A stretch of DNA of 64,000 nt, from NCBI GenBank assembly GCA_963825405.1, contig CAWGTB010000003.1, positions 186,001 through 250,000 of the forward strand, given 5' to 3'. The DNA comes from JACPNO01 sp963825405 (GTDB taxonomy: Bacteria; Acidobacteriota; Terriglobia; Bryobacterales; Bryobacteraceae). Made by a program: the position numbers and the translations under genes. Positions 44,778 to 53,764 of this stretch are shown here, piece after piece (the stretch's first letter is position 1; every line of letters begins with the position of its first letter). Under the pieces are notes generated by a model. It searched no databases and was not told the origin of the DNA. It worked only from the letters and a program-made list of their open reading frames with translations.

Positions 44778-46296
44778 AGACACCGAAGCCGTAGAGCGTG
44801 CCATCGGTGGTCGTGAAGAAGATCCGCCCGTTGGCGATGGTGAGCCCTGTCAGGCTGCCGGTGGCGACGGCCTGGTCGCCGCTGGAATAGATTTCCTTGC
44901 CGTTGACTGCATCGAGACCGTACAGCGTGGCTCGCTGGTTAGCCTGGCCGCTGCCCGTGGACAGCGCGAACACGGCGCCCGATGTGATCACCGGCGGCAC
45001 CGGCGAACTCAGATCGCGCGACACCCATGCAGGAGTGAGAACCAGGCCGCTCCCTTGCTCTTCTACTTTGAATGCGATGATCGCCCCGTGCGGCGTGGGG
45101 CCATTGCTCATCGGCGGTTTCAAATCCGCACTGAGAGGCCCCCAAACCGGGGCGGCCAGCCAGCGCGCGCCATCGGCGTCCAGCCAGGTGGATAGGCCGC
45201 CGTAAATCGTCCCCTCCGCGGAAGCGACTGGTGCGGTCTTGTGCATGATGGTTTGATGATCTTCTCCGCCCAATGTTGCCGGGTCGATCAGAGAAATGCG
45301 CCCATCGCTTCCGGCCGTCGCAACAATATCGCGGCCCTTGTAATCGAAGACCACCGGCGTGGCGGCGCCTATGTTGGGCTTACTGCCCGCAGCATTGGTG
45401 ACGTATCCCTTGAGCTTCAATTCCTTCGGCGTCAGAGCCAGCAGCGTGTTGGCCCACTTGTTGGCCGCGGGATTCATTTCGCCAGGGCCAGTCTGCACGA
45501 ACACAGTGCCGTCGTGACCGATCGCAAAACCGCCGAGCCGGCCCGTTTCGCTGCTGGACATGGCGAATTGCGTCGGACGCGGTTCGTCGTCATTGAGATC
45601 GATCGCCCACACGCCATTCGGCGTTCCGCCGCAATTTCCGCTGGTGGTGGTGTAGGCAGCGGTACCGTCCAGGGTCAGGTTCGATGCTTCCGCTCCGGGC
45701 GGCAAAAAATCCAGCGGCGGGAATTGATCGCTGCCGTCGGAGCTGTTCACCTGATGCAGTTTGCCGTCGGGAGCCACCATGAAAACGGATCGCGCCGAGC
45801 CGAAGCCGACGCCGCCTACTCTGGGCGAGTTAGGCTTCTTGGCCGTTGCAGGCACGGCCGGACGCCGTCCTCCACCGAACGTCACCGGAGGCGTCAGTGC
45901 GGCGGTAACCGCAGCGCCGGAACACGACGACTTTGGAGCCGATCCTTCCAGCCGCCGCTTCCAAAAAATCTTATTCAAATCCACATCAACCGCCCAAAGA
46001 TCGCCGGCGCTGTTGGAAACCAGTCCCAATTCCTTGAAGCCGCGATGGGAAATCAGCAGGCCAATCACCACCGGCGGTGCTAGCGCTTGCGGCCCGGCCG
46101 GCGCGCCTTCCAGCTTTCGCTTCAGCACCAGTTGGAAATCTTTGACATTTTCGCGGGTGATGCGCGTGTCGCTCGTCGCCCATCCGGTGCGGCGCGCGTC
46201 GCCTCCGTAGGATGGCCAATCAAGGGGCCGCGCCTGCGGCTTCGCCACGCCGCCAAAAGCCACCGCGAGGATCGCCAACGCTAGGACATTTCTCAT
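44764..46296 (-). CDS. Exported PQQ-like beta-propeller protein
   Basis: 510 residues from the ATG behind GGAGGCTCCTTC, signal peptide NVLALAILAVAFGGVAKPQA. Propeller blades begin LDWPSYGGDARRTGWATSD and include GDLWAVDVDLNKIFWKRRLEG, VWAIDLNDDEPRPTQFAMSS, GLDAVNGKEIYSSGDQAV and TTDGTLYGFGVFMEI. No haem motif. It belongs to the PQQ_2/WD-like enzyme repeat group; whether it binds PQQ or is a scaffold is unclear. A paralogue (broken) lies directly upstream on the same strand, followed further upstream by a cytochrome c-ComEA fusion, suggesting a periplasmic redox cluster. Confidence 0.8.
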   Translation of the reverse strand: MRNVLALAILAVAFGGVAKPQARPLDWPSYGGDARRTGWATSDTRITRENVKDFQLVLKRKLEGAPAGPQALAPPVVIGLLISHRGFKELGLVSNSAGDLWAVDVDLNKIFWKRRLEGSAPKSSCSGAAVTAALTPPVTFGGGRRPAVPATAKKPNSPRVGGVGFGSARSVFMVAPDGKLHQVNSSDGSDQFPPLDFLPPGAEASNLTLDGTAAYTTTSGNCGGTPNGVWAIDLNDDEPRPTQFAMSSSETGRLGGFAIGHDGTVFVQTGPGEMNPAANKWANTLLALTPKELKLKGYVTNAAGSKPNIGAATPVVFDYKGRDIVATAGSDGRISLIDPATLGGEDHQTIMHKTAPVASAEGTIYGGLSTWLDADGARWLAAPVWGPLSADLKPPMSNGPTPHGAIIAFKVEEQGSGLVLTPAWVSRDLSSPVPPVITSGAVFALSTGSGQANQRATLYGLDAVNGKEIYSSGDQAVATGSLTGLTIANGRIFFTTTDGTLYGFGVFMEI

Positions 46297-46328
46297 GAAG
46301 GAGCCTCCGTACCTGAGTTCGATTGACA

Positions 46329-47880
46329 TCAGCGGCCGGCCAAGCCGAAACAATACAGCGTGCTGTCGAACGAGCCAAGATACACGCGCCCATTGGCGAC
46401 CGACAAAGCGCCGAAGTGGACGAATGACGTAATCTCGTCGCCGCTATTGTAGAGTTCCTTGCCGGTCTCGGCATCGAGCGCATACAAAACGGCGTGAGTG
46501 GAGGCCTTGATGCGCAGCGGGCTCAAATCGGCGAGGCCCTTGTCGACATAAGCCTGCCGGGTATTCTCGCCGCTGCCGTAAGCGTAGACCACGCCATTGG
46601 CGATGACGGGCGGCTCGGCCTGATCCATGTCGCGCGAGATCCAGGCGGGAGCCAGGGAAAACTTGCCGCCCTTATCTTCCACGGTGAAAGCCACAATCGC
46701 GCCATGCTGCACTGGACCGTGGGAAACGGGAGGTTTGAAATCCGGATGCACCGGTCCCCAGAATGGCGTCAGACGTCCAGCGCTTGCCTTTGGAATCCTG
46801 CCAACTGGCCATGCTGCCCCAGATTCCGGCCGACTGGAAATCCACTTCTTCGTTGCACAGCAGACTGGGTGCGATACAGCGGCGTTACATGGTCGGCGCC
46901 GCCGGCCGATTTCGTATCGAGCAGGTAGACGCGGCATTCCTTGCTGCCGGTCACCATCAGCTCGCGTCCCTTGAATGGAAAGATTGCCGGAGTCACCTGC
47001 ATGTCGAGATCGCGCTTTTGCAGCCACATCCAGTTGGAAGGCTCGAACCAATCCTTCAGTTTCAACTCCGTCGCCTTCCACGCGTGCGCCGATCAGGCCG
47101 TTGCCGTAAACCTGATTGGCGGCATCATAGCGCCCGTCTCCGGTGGGCGCCCAGGCGGTTCCGCTCGAATCGATGGCCGCACCGCTTCGTCCCCAGAGTC
47201 CACCGCTCTTGGGATGGAACGTCATCACCTTGTGTTCGGGATCCTTGAGATTGACCGCCCACATCTGATTGGGATTGCCGGCGCAGCCTTGCGAAGTCGT
47301 CGTAAACAGAACGTCGTTCCAAAGATTCAGGGAGTAGTGCTTGCCATTGGGATAGCCGAATTGGAAGGGCGTAGCCACTTCTTCGCCGTCAGCGACATTC
47401 AACGTGTGAAGCTGACCGTCGCCGGCCATGGTGTAGACCACGCGCTGGCCCGCGGCGTTCGGAGGGCCGATCAGCGGCGTCGCCGTCAATCCGGGAGGAC
47501 ACAGCGGGTCGCCGGGATGCCCGCGCGTCGCCGGAGTGGGATATTCAAAATGCTTCTTCCAAATGAGCTTGCCCGCATCGACATCGATGCCGTAAATGTT
47601 GTTCGAGCTGCCGGCGACGATGGCGATTTGTTTGGGAGCGCCGCCCATGGAGACGTTCTCGGCGATCAGCGTCGGGAAACAGCGAGTGCATCTCCTGCGG
47701 CTCATTGTCGAGCTTCAGTTTCCACAGGACCTTCAGGTTCTTCACATTGGCTTTGGTGAGCGTCTTCTCATCCCGCTGCCAGGCGTCCCGTTTCGGATTG
47801 CCGCCGTCGGTCGTCCACTCTGCGGCGATCGCCAAACCGGCGGCCGCGCAGATCGCCATCACGGCGAGTTTAGTCTGCAT
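46329..47880 (-). pseudogene. PQQ-like beta-propeller protein, paralogue of the next gene, with several frameshifts
   Basis: Starts MQTKLAVMAICAAAGLAIAAEWTTDGGNPKRDAW at 47880. After NEPQEMHSLFP near 47680 the frame changes to TLIAENVSMGGAPKQIAIVAG and runs with recognisable blades (GSSNNIYGIDVDAGKLIWKKH, VVYTMAGDGQLHTLNVADG) to about 47060. A third frame carries LKLKDWFEPSNWMWLQKRDLDM and CRVYLLDTKSAGGADHVTPLY, and the second frame resumes at about 46775 with FWGPVHPDFKPPVSHG to the end. At least three shifts are needed. When joined (~515 residues) it closely parallels the 44764-46296 protein in blade wording, so it is a tandem duplicate, either decayed or mis-sequenced. Confidence 0.72.
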
Positions 47881-47956
47881 AGATCGTTATCCTGATTTCC
47901 AGCTTTGAAAACGTATTGTGCAATTGTAGTGCGAAAGGGCAGGTGCTGCGCAGACG

Positions 47957-48436
47957 TCAGAACTCCAACTTGCTTTTCTTCGCCGCAATGGCCGCTGAAT
48001 CGATTCCCGGCACGCGCAGCAGATCCTCAATGGATCGAAATTTCCCGTTCGTTTCGCGATACTCGACGATCGCGCCGGCTTGCTTCTCGGTGATCTCGAG
48101 TCCTGTCGCCAGACTCTTTGCTCCTGCCTGATTGACGTTGATTTTTGGGGTCGCGGCCGTCTTCGGGAAGTTGGCCGCCAGGTAATCGACCACTTCGCCA
48201 AATTCATCGTCAGTGCCTTGTGCGCCGCGCGCGATCATGTCGACCACTACGGCGTTCCAGCCGTCGACGCTCTCCCGGCGGCTCATCACGATCTCGGCGC
48301 CGTGGCACAGTCCGCACACTTTCACGGTAGTAGCTTTGCCCGGTCCATCGGGCAGCTTCGGCTTGTCGGCGGCCGCAGCCGGGTGGCTCACGGAGAGCAG
48401 CCACATTCCTGCAAGCATCGCCGTTTTCAAAGTCAT
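47957..48436 (-). CDS. Exported cytochrome c fused to a ComEA-type helix-hairpin-helix domain
   Basis: 159 residues. Signal peptide (AMLAGMWLLSVSHPAAAA), a small cytochrome c domain with one haem site CGLCHG at about 41-46 and a distal SRRESVDGWNAVVVDMIARG segment, then a ComEA-like HhH tail (about 100-159): INVNQAGAKSLATGLEITEKQAGAIVEYRETNGKF and IEDLLRVPGIDSAAI. HhH domains bind DNA non-specifically, as in ComEA during DNA uptake. A haem-DNA-binding fusion in the periplasm is unusual, although the family recurs in Acidobacteria near PQQ propellers, as it does here. First gene of the PQQ cluster. Confidence 0.8.
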   Translation of the reverse strand: MTLKTAMLAGMWLLSVSHPAAAADKPKLPDGPGKATTVKVCGLCHGAEIVMSRRESVDGWNAVVVDMIARGAQGTDDEFGEVVDYLAANFPKTAATPKINVNQAGAKSLATGLEITEKQAGAIVEYRETNGKFRSIEDLLRVPGIDSAAIAAKKSKLEF

Positions 48437-48558
48437 GCTTTGACCAATAGTTTATCAGACTGCTCTTTAGGTCCCGGCTTCCGTCGAGCCGTCCGGCGGT
48501 TTCCCGGGGAATTGATTCCGGCCCGAAATCAAAAAGAGGCGCCGCTTCGTAACATCTA

Positions 48559-48587
48559 TTGACACTTCGTGCTACCGATGCTAGTAT
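48559..48587 (+). promoter_or_regulatory. Sigma-70-type promoter upstream of the degraded TonB receptor
   Basis: TTGACA (48559-48564), exactly 17 bases, then TAGTAT (48582-48587): a perfect -35 and a near-perfect -10 at optimal spacing, 35 bases before the ATG at 48622. It is the best promoter match noticed in the window. Confidence 0.6.
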
Positions 48588-48621
48588 CACGCTTGCAATT
48601 TTCGTAGCACGCCAAAAAGCA

Positions 48622-50786
48622 ATGGCCACTCGATCCCGGTTTGTCTTGCTGCTTATTGCCGCCACGGCACTGCGGGCTGCCGGCGCGTTGGTAAACCTGG
48701 CGGGGTCATGATTCCCGTGCCCGGGAAACCCGCAGCAACGCTGAGGGCGGGTTCGACTTTACCTCCGTGCCTGCGGGTGCTTACAGGATCGCAGCGTCGT
48801 CGCCAGGCCTTGTCGACATTACCCGTGCCGTCACCGTCATCGATGGCGCTCCCCTGACGGTGAATTTGCAATTTGACCGGATCGCTTCCCGCTCAGAAAT
48901 GGTGACGGTGACGACCGACGTCAAGAATCCCGATATCCAAAATCCAGATCCTGCGCAGCGCATTTTAATCCGCGATGAGATTCTCGACGCCAATCCAGGC
49001 CGCCCCGGCGCGCCGGTTTCGATTCCTGGATTGCCGATAGAGAGCGCATCGGGAGGTATCAAGGCTCCACAATATTTTGCCCCTGGTGTAACCGGAGACC
49101 ACGGTGAACCTATTGCTACTTTCATCCAGGTGGGCAGCTTCCTGATGCCTAACAACCTGAGCGCCAACGCGCATGGCAACGGCTATTCGGCCCCGAACCT
49201 CATGGTTCCCGCGATCATCGAAAGCGTACAAACCGATGGCGGCGCATTCAACGTTCGGGAAGGGAATCACTCGGTCGATCTTGCAGCGACGTGTGCTATT
49301 CGGCCCAGCCTGGAACCATTCGCCACTTTGACCGCGGATTACCGGGATGTCGATGTCAGCGCAGGTTGGAAGTGGCTGGCGATCCAGGCGTCGTTCGGCA
49401 ACGGCTTCCTCGATACGCTGGAACATCGCCAGCAGTACAAGATCAACGCGCTCAAGGGCTGGGATCTGGGCGCCCACAAGCTCACCGCGCTATTCATCGG
49501 ATATTCGGGCAGTCGAAAATTCCTGGTCTGGTCCCCATCGACGTCCCCAATCTTCACGATACGATTGATCCGCGACAGCGTGACCAAACCCACACCGGCG
49601 AAATCGCTTTGAACGACGTCTGGCATCTGACGCCCACCAGCGAGTTGCAGTTCTCGAGTTTCTTCCGGACCTACAATCTGTCGCTGTATTCGAATTTCGG
49701 CGATGGGCTCATCCGGCAAAGTGAATTCCGCACCGTGGCGGGTGGCAACGCCACTTACATTCGGAGGTTTAACCGGCATTTCTCGCTGATGACCGGCATC
49801 GATTATTTTCGCGAGGCCCCGCGCCACGACGATCTGGATCACTACGCATCGACGAATCCCTTGGTCTACGGGCCATTCTAGACCGTAACGGCGAATAATC
49901 TGACCCTCAATTTCGTGACGCCGTTTGCAGCCATTGACGGCAACATTGCGCCTTGGCTGCGGTATCACTTAGGCTGGCGGCGCGACCAGATCGGGTTCGA
50001 TAACACCGATTTGCTTCACTTCGAGAAATCGTTTCACCGTTGGCAGGGCATCAACTCCCGAAGGCAACGCTGGCCATCGTGCCTCCCGAAAGCATGTTGC
50101 TGCCATCAGTCTCTTTCAGCTTTGGCCAGAGTTTTTTTACCAACGATCCCCGGATCGGCACTGGAACCGAGGCAGGCAGCCTGATCAGCCAGGCACACGC
50201 GTATCAATTAGTGGTGAGCAAGACAATCCTTCATACCGATTTGCGGGTGACGCTGGGGCACGTTACGCAAGAGGCTTCGCTCGCCAGGATCGATGCCGAT
50301 ACTGGCCTGCAATTCAACGAAGGTCCGAGCCGCAATCGGTTTATCACCATTGCCGCCCGGCATTATTTTCGCGCCGGACTTTTGCAGGCATCGGTGTCGA
50401 AAGCCGATGCGCGCGATCTTTCCGACGGCACGCCGCTGCCGGAAGCGCCGCGCCTGATTGTGGACGTTCTGGGAACTCTCGACCGCCTGCCGTTTCATCT
50501 ACACGCGCGCGCGGAATTCGAGGAAGTGGGGCGCAAACCGTTGGGGGATGGATTCGTGAGCGTTCCCGTGCGGGAATTTCGCGGTGCTCTGATGCGAGGC
50601 TTCCAGGATGGCAAAATCCAAGCGGGCGTTCACTTCCAGATTTCGAGCGGCTACACCGGCCAAACTACCGAAGTGCTGGCACTGCCGTCCGAGAGCGAGG
50701 CCGTCGAACGGATGGTGGGTGTTTACCTTCCCTCTTACGCCACGGCATCGTTTAGCTATCGTTTCGGACGACGGCCACATCCTTGA
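48622..50786 (+). pseudogene. Degraded carboxypeptidase-regulatory/TonB-type outer-membrane protein
   Basis: The start MATRSRFVLLLIAATALRAAGALVNLAG ends in TGA at 48709. The regulatory domain continues in another frame (RSNAEGGFDFTSVPAGAYRIAASSPGLVD, 48715 onward) to a plug-like region (NPDPAQRILIRDEILDANPGRPGAP, VPAIIESVQTDGGAFNVREGNHS). Near 49510 the frame changes again. An in-frame TAG at 49879 interrupts LVYGPF/TVTANNLTLNF. Another shift at about 50055 precedes KATLAIVPPESMLLPSVSFSFGQ, which runs to the end (ATASFSYRF). At least three shifts and one nonsense codon make true decay more likely here than elsewhere, though a strong promoter is retained. When joined it would be ~720 residues, TonB-receptor-like with a compact barrel; the substrate is unknown. 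Confidence 0.68.
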
Positions 50787-50834
50787 GAGGCGATAACTAG
50801 AGTTAGTAGACAGAAATAACTCGGCAAAAAACCC

Positions 50835-50861
50835 TAAAAACCGCTTAGCGGGGGTCGATAA
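50835..50861 (+). promoter_or_regulatory. FliA/sigma-28-like promoter before the 58-residue gene
   Basis: TAAAAACC (50835-50842), 11 bases, GTCGATAA (50854-50861). Compared with the enterobacterial FliA consensus TAAAGTTT-N11-GCCGATAA it keeps TAAA, the exact spacing and seven of eight -10 bases. It lies 22 bases before the ATG at 50884. No flagellar gene is in the window, so this may be chance or a related ECF/sigma-28 signal. Confidence 0.4.
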
Positions 50862-50883
50862 GGAAGAGGGAGCATAGAGTCCT

Positions 50884-51060
50884 ATGACGATTTCACCTGT
50901 ATCTGGCGCTCATTTGGCCCATGCACACACGCCAGTTCAAGGCCAAGCACAGGCCACTAAGCAGCAGACCTCGTCGGGACAAGCGGAAGACTCCGTCCAT
51001 CTCAGCCCGGCGGCGATGGCACACTTAAAAGGTGCCGATGCCGACGGCGACGGCCGCTAG
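50884..51060 (+). CDS. Small protein (58 residues) with a DSVHLSPAA motif and acidic DADGDG tail
   Basis: 58 codons from an ATG preceded by AGGAAGAGGGAG. Composition is Ala/Gln/His/Ser-rich and disordered at the N-terminus (MTISPVSGAHLAHAH), then EDSVHLSPAAMAHL and the terminal ADADGDGR, which resembles a calcium-binding EF-like loop. The DSVxLSPAA wording is common in small secreted or flagellum-associated proteins of other bacteria and distantly resembles the FlgM segment VTLSDAQAKL; this is only a resemblance. Promoter-like sequence before and two hairpins after the stop support a transcription unit of its own. Confidence 0.5.
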   Translation: MTISPVSGAHLAHAHTPVQGQAQATKQQTSSGQAEDSVHLSPAAMAHLKGADADGDGR

Positions 51061-51072
51061 CCGGATTGCTTC

Positions 51073-51108
51073 AGCCTCGTGGTTCGGCGAGGCTGCGCGA
51101 AATCGCGC
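51073..51108 (+). terminator. Double hairpin after the 58-residue gene
   Basis: AGCCTCG (51073-51079) with CGAGGCT (51088-51094), loop of eight, followed at once by GCGCGA-AA-TCGCGC (51095-51108). Starts 12 bases after the stop. There is no T-run; a Rho-type or stability role is possible. The remaining bases to 51225 show nothing else clear. Confidence 0.4.
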
Positions 51109-51225
51109 AGGACTCTTCCACCATTCCCCATAACGACCGCTATAGTACAAGACGCTTTTGGCCGGCACGCGGATTGAAACCGGCTCGCGTCGACGTGCGT
51201 CGACATAAATACACGTGATCTTTGG

Positions 51226-52434
51226 ATGAAGAATGTCGGCATTATTGGCGGCGGCATTGGTGGTATTGCCGCAGGAGCCGCCCTTTACAAGCTGGGTATC
51301 CACGCCACGGTTTATGAGCGGGCGCCCCAACTGAAAGAAGCGGGCGCCGGGATGATGCTGTGGCCCAATGCCACGCGCGTTCTGAAAGCTCTGGGGCTGC
51401 TCGACGACGTCGCCGCGCGCAGCGGCCCCACTACTCATTTCCTGGTCCGCACCAGCAGCGGCAAAATTCTCATGAACATTGCCTTGGGAGACTTTGATGT
51501 CCCTGCAATGTGCACGCGGCGCTCCGATCTGCTGGCGTCACTGCTCTCCGCGGTGCCGCCTGAGCGGATACAACTGGGCCGCGAATTGACGCATCTGGAA
51601 CAGGCGGGATCCAGGGTTCGGGTTCATTTTGAGAATGGCTCTGCCGCCGAGCACGATGCCGTGATCGGCGCCGATGGAATCCGCTCTCGCGTGCGCGCCA
51701 AACTATTCGGTGTTAGCGATCCGGTTTGCCGCGGCTACACGGTTTGGCGAGGCGTCGCCCCTTATTCCGGCAGTGCGATTCGGCGCGGACACAACAGCGA
51801 AACCTGGGGCTCCGGCAGCCGCTTCGGCATACTTTCCATCGGGCAGGGAAAATACACATGGTATGCGACGGCTAATGTTACGGGACGCGACACCGTTTCT
51901 CCGGACCAGCGAAAACAAATGCTCCTGAAGCGATTCGCTGATTGGCATGAACCGGTTTCCGATTTGATCGACGCGACGGAATTTATTCTCGAGAACGGCG
52001 CCTACGATCTGAATCCGCTGCCCCGCTGGACGAAAGGCCGCGTGACCCTGCTCGGCGATGCGGCGCACCCGTGCACGCCAAATCTTGGACAAGGCGGTGC
52101 CATGGCGCTCGAAGACGCGCTGGTCCTGGCAAAATGCGTGGCCGGCGAATGCTCCATCGAGTACGCGCTAAGCCGTTATGAATCCCTGCGCCGTGGGCGG
52201 ACGCGGCACGTGCAGCAACGATCTCTCTTGATGGGCCATATCGGCCAGTGGCAGAATCGCGCGGCCGTCGCCGGGCGTGGCGTGGTGACCCGCTTCCTTC
52301 CGGCCGCGCTGTTCGAGCATAATCTGCGAAGAGTGTATTCCTATGAGAACCTAAAGTTGGCGCGGCATTACTGGTTTTCGCCGCAATGGCCGCTGCCGAG
52401 GATTCTGCGATCGACGTTCAGCGCAGCACGATAG
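51226..52434 (+). CDS. FAD-dependent aromatic-ring-type monooxygenase
   Basis: 402 residues. Rossmann site NVGIIGGGIGGIAAGAALYKLG at the N-terminus, the DG motif DAVIGADGIRSRVR at about 142-155, and the flavin GD motif VTLLGDAAHPCTPNLGQGGAMALEDALVLA at about 275-305: the three signatures of class A flavoprotein hydroxylases (p-hydroxybenzoate hydroxylase/UbiH/zeaxanthin-epoxidase type). Cytosolic, uses NAD(P)H and oxygen on an aromatic or polyprenoid substrate. Its end overlaps the start of the YceI gene by 49 bases, and that gene overlaps a methyltransferase, so the three form one unit, perhaps modifying a quinone- or polyprenoid-like molecule (inference). Confidence 0.84.
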   Translation: MKNVGIIGGGIGGIAAGAALYKLGIHATVYERAPQLKEAGAGMMLWPNATRVLKALGLLDDVAARSGPTTHFLVRTSSGKILMNIALGDFDVPAMCTRRSDLLASLLSAVPPERIQLGRELTHLEQAGSRVRVHFENGSAAEHDAVIGADGIRSRVRAKLFGVSDPVCRGYTVWRGVAPYSGSAIRRGHNSETWGSGSRFGILSIGQGKYTWYATANVTGRDTVSPDQRKQMLLKRFADWHEPVSDLIDATEFILENGAYDLNPLPRWTKGRVTLLGDAAHPCTPNLGQGGAMALEDALVLAKCVAGECSIEYALSRYESLRRGRTRHVQQRSLLMGHIGQWQNRAAVAGRGVVTRFLPAALFEHNLRRVYSYENLKLARHYWFSPQWPLPRILRSTFSAAR

Positions 52435-52913
52435 CCATTCATGTCAGCAGGGCCGGGCTGCTGTCGGCGGCAGGCCACGATCATTGGGTGAGCGCGCCGA
52501 TTGCTTCAGGCGTGATTGGTGAATCGCCCACGCCGCACGTCGAGTTCACCGTCCAGACAGCGAAGATGATCGTCAGGCCTGACCCCAAGGTCGACGCCAA
52601 GACTCAGGCCCAGATCCAAAAAGATATGGAGGAGATGACGCTCGAGATCAGAAAATTTCCCGAGATCACCTTCCGGTCCTCTCACGTCGAAAAAATCGTC
52701 GATGGTCAATGGAAAGTGGACGGCAATCTGTCGCTGCACGGCTCCACCAAACCGGTCCACCTCATGGTCACGTGGACGGGCGAATCCTACGCAGCCCACA
52801 CCGTGCTCAAGCAAACGGACTTCGGCATCAAGCCGATCAGCGTGGGCGGTGGAATGGTCAAAGTGAAAAACGAAGTGGAACTCGATTTTCAAATCTACCT
52901 CCGCCCGGCATGA
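52386..52913 (+). CDS. YceI-family protein without a clear signal peptide
   Basis: 175 residues starting MAAAEDSAIDVQRSTIAIHVSRAGLLSAAGHDH, a shortened N-terminus, then the YceI body TFRSSHVEKIVDGQWKVDGNLSLHGSTKPVHL and ending with TDFGIKPISVGGGMVKVKNEVELDFQIYL. Unlike the 43717 homologue it has no signal segment, so it may act in the cytosol. The start overlaps the monooxygenase end by 49 bases and its stop overlaps the methyltransferase start by four. The family binds lipophilic molecules; an isoprenoid or quinone substrate carrier would fit the neighbours, but this is speculative. Confidence 0.75.
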   Translation: MAAAEDSAIDVQRSTIAIHVSRAGLLSAAGHDHWVSAPIASGVIGESPTPHVEFTVQTAKMIVRPDPKVDAKTQAQIQKDMEEMTLEIRKFPEITFRSSHVEKIVDGQWKVDGNLSLHGSTKPVHLMVTWTGESYAAHTVLKQTDFGIKPISVGGGMVKVKNEVELDFQIYLRPA

Positions 52914-53764
52914 CTTTGATCGCTACGCCGCAGTTTCCGGTCGAGACCGATCACGTTCGCAAGCATTACGATCAACTGTCGTTTCTCTATCGCCTTTTCT
53001 GGGGCGAGCATCTTCATCACGGCTATTGGGATAAAGACGAATCCGTAGAGCGCGCGCAGATCCAATTGATGGAGCGCCTGGCGGAGCGAGCGGCAATTCC
53101 CCGGGGTGTTCACGTGCTCGATATCGGCTGCGGCCTGGGCGGATCGGCGATGTGGCTCGCCGAGCAGTACCACTGCGACGTCACGGGCATGACCATCAGT
53201 CCGGTGCAGGCGCGCATGGCGGCGGCCAAAGCCAAAGCCCGCAACCTGGCGAGCCGGGTGCATTTCCAGGTGGGCGACGCGAATGAATGGCAGCCCGAGC
53301 CGGCGAGCGTCGACGCGATTTGGATCATGGAAAGCAGCGAGCATTTTCGCGACAAGGCTGGATTTTTCGAGCGCTGCGCACGCGCCTTAAAGCCTGGCGG
53401 CGTGCTGGCGGTCTGCGCGTGGCTTCGCCGTGATGGACCGTTCCGCGAAGACGAACAAACGCTGGTCAACGCCATCGCGGAGGCGATGTTCAGCGCCAGC
53501 CTGGACTCGCTCAGCGCCTATCAACAGTGGATGCGCGACGCTGGCCTCAATGTAACCGCGGCCGAGGACATCACGCGCCATGTCGAGCCGACCTGGTCGC
53601 ATTGCTCGCGAATCGGCAGCAATCCGGCCCTCCGGTTTTTTCTCCGTTTCACCGGCGAAGACACGCAGCGATTCGTGCGATCGTTCCCGTTGATGAAGCA
53701 GGCGTACGCGCAAGGCGCGATGGCCTTCGGCTTGTTCGTCGCGAAAAAGCCGCTTAGCCGTTAG
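52910..53764 (+). CDS. SAM-dependent methyltransferase (class I)
   Basis: 284 residues. Start at the ATG of an ATGA overlap with the YceI gene; the open frame upstream is not coding. Class I motifs: VLDIGCGLGGSAMWLAEQY (motif I), RVHFQVGDANEWQPEPASVDAIWIMESSEHF (motifs II/III with an acidic post-I strand), ALKPGGVLAVCAWLRR. The overall wording (DQLSFLYRLFWGEHLHHGYW at the N-terminus) resembles tocopherol/MPBQ-type and sarcosine/dimethylglycine-type methyltransferases. Together with a flavin monooxygenase and a YceI protein it may modify a prenylated aromatic compound. Converges with the SRPBCC gene, with 11 bases of overlap. Confidence 0.82.
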   Translation: MTLIATPQFPVETDHVRKHYDQLSFLYRLFWGEHLHHGYWDKDESVERAQIQLMERLAERAAIPRGVHVLDIGCGLGGSAMWLAEQYHCDVTGMTISPVQARMAAAKAKARNLASRVHFQVGDANEWQPEPASVDAIWIMESSEHFRDKAGFFERCARALKPGGVLAVCAWLRRDGPFREDEQTLVNAIAEAMFSASLDSLSAYQQWMRDAGLNVTAAEDITRHVEPTWSHCSRIGSNPALRFFLRFTGEDTQRFVRSFPLMKQAYAQGAMAFGLFVAKKPLSR

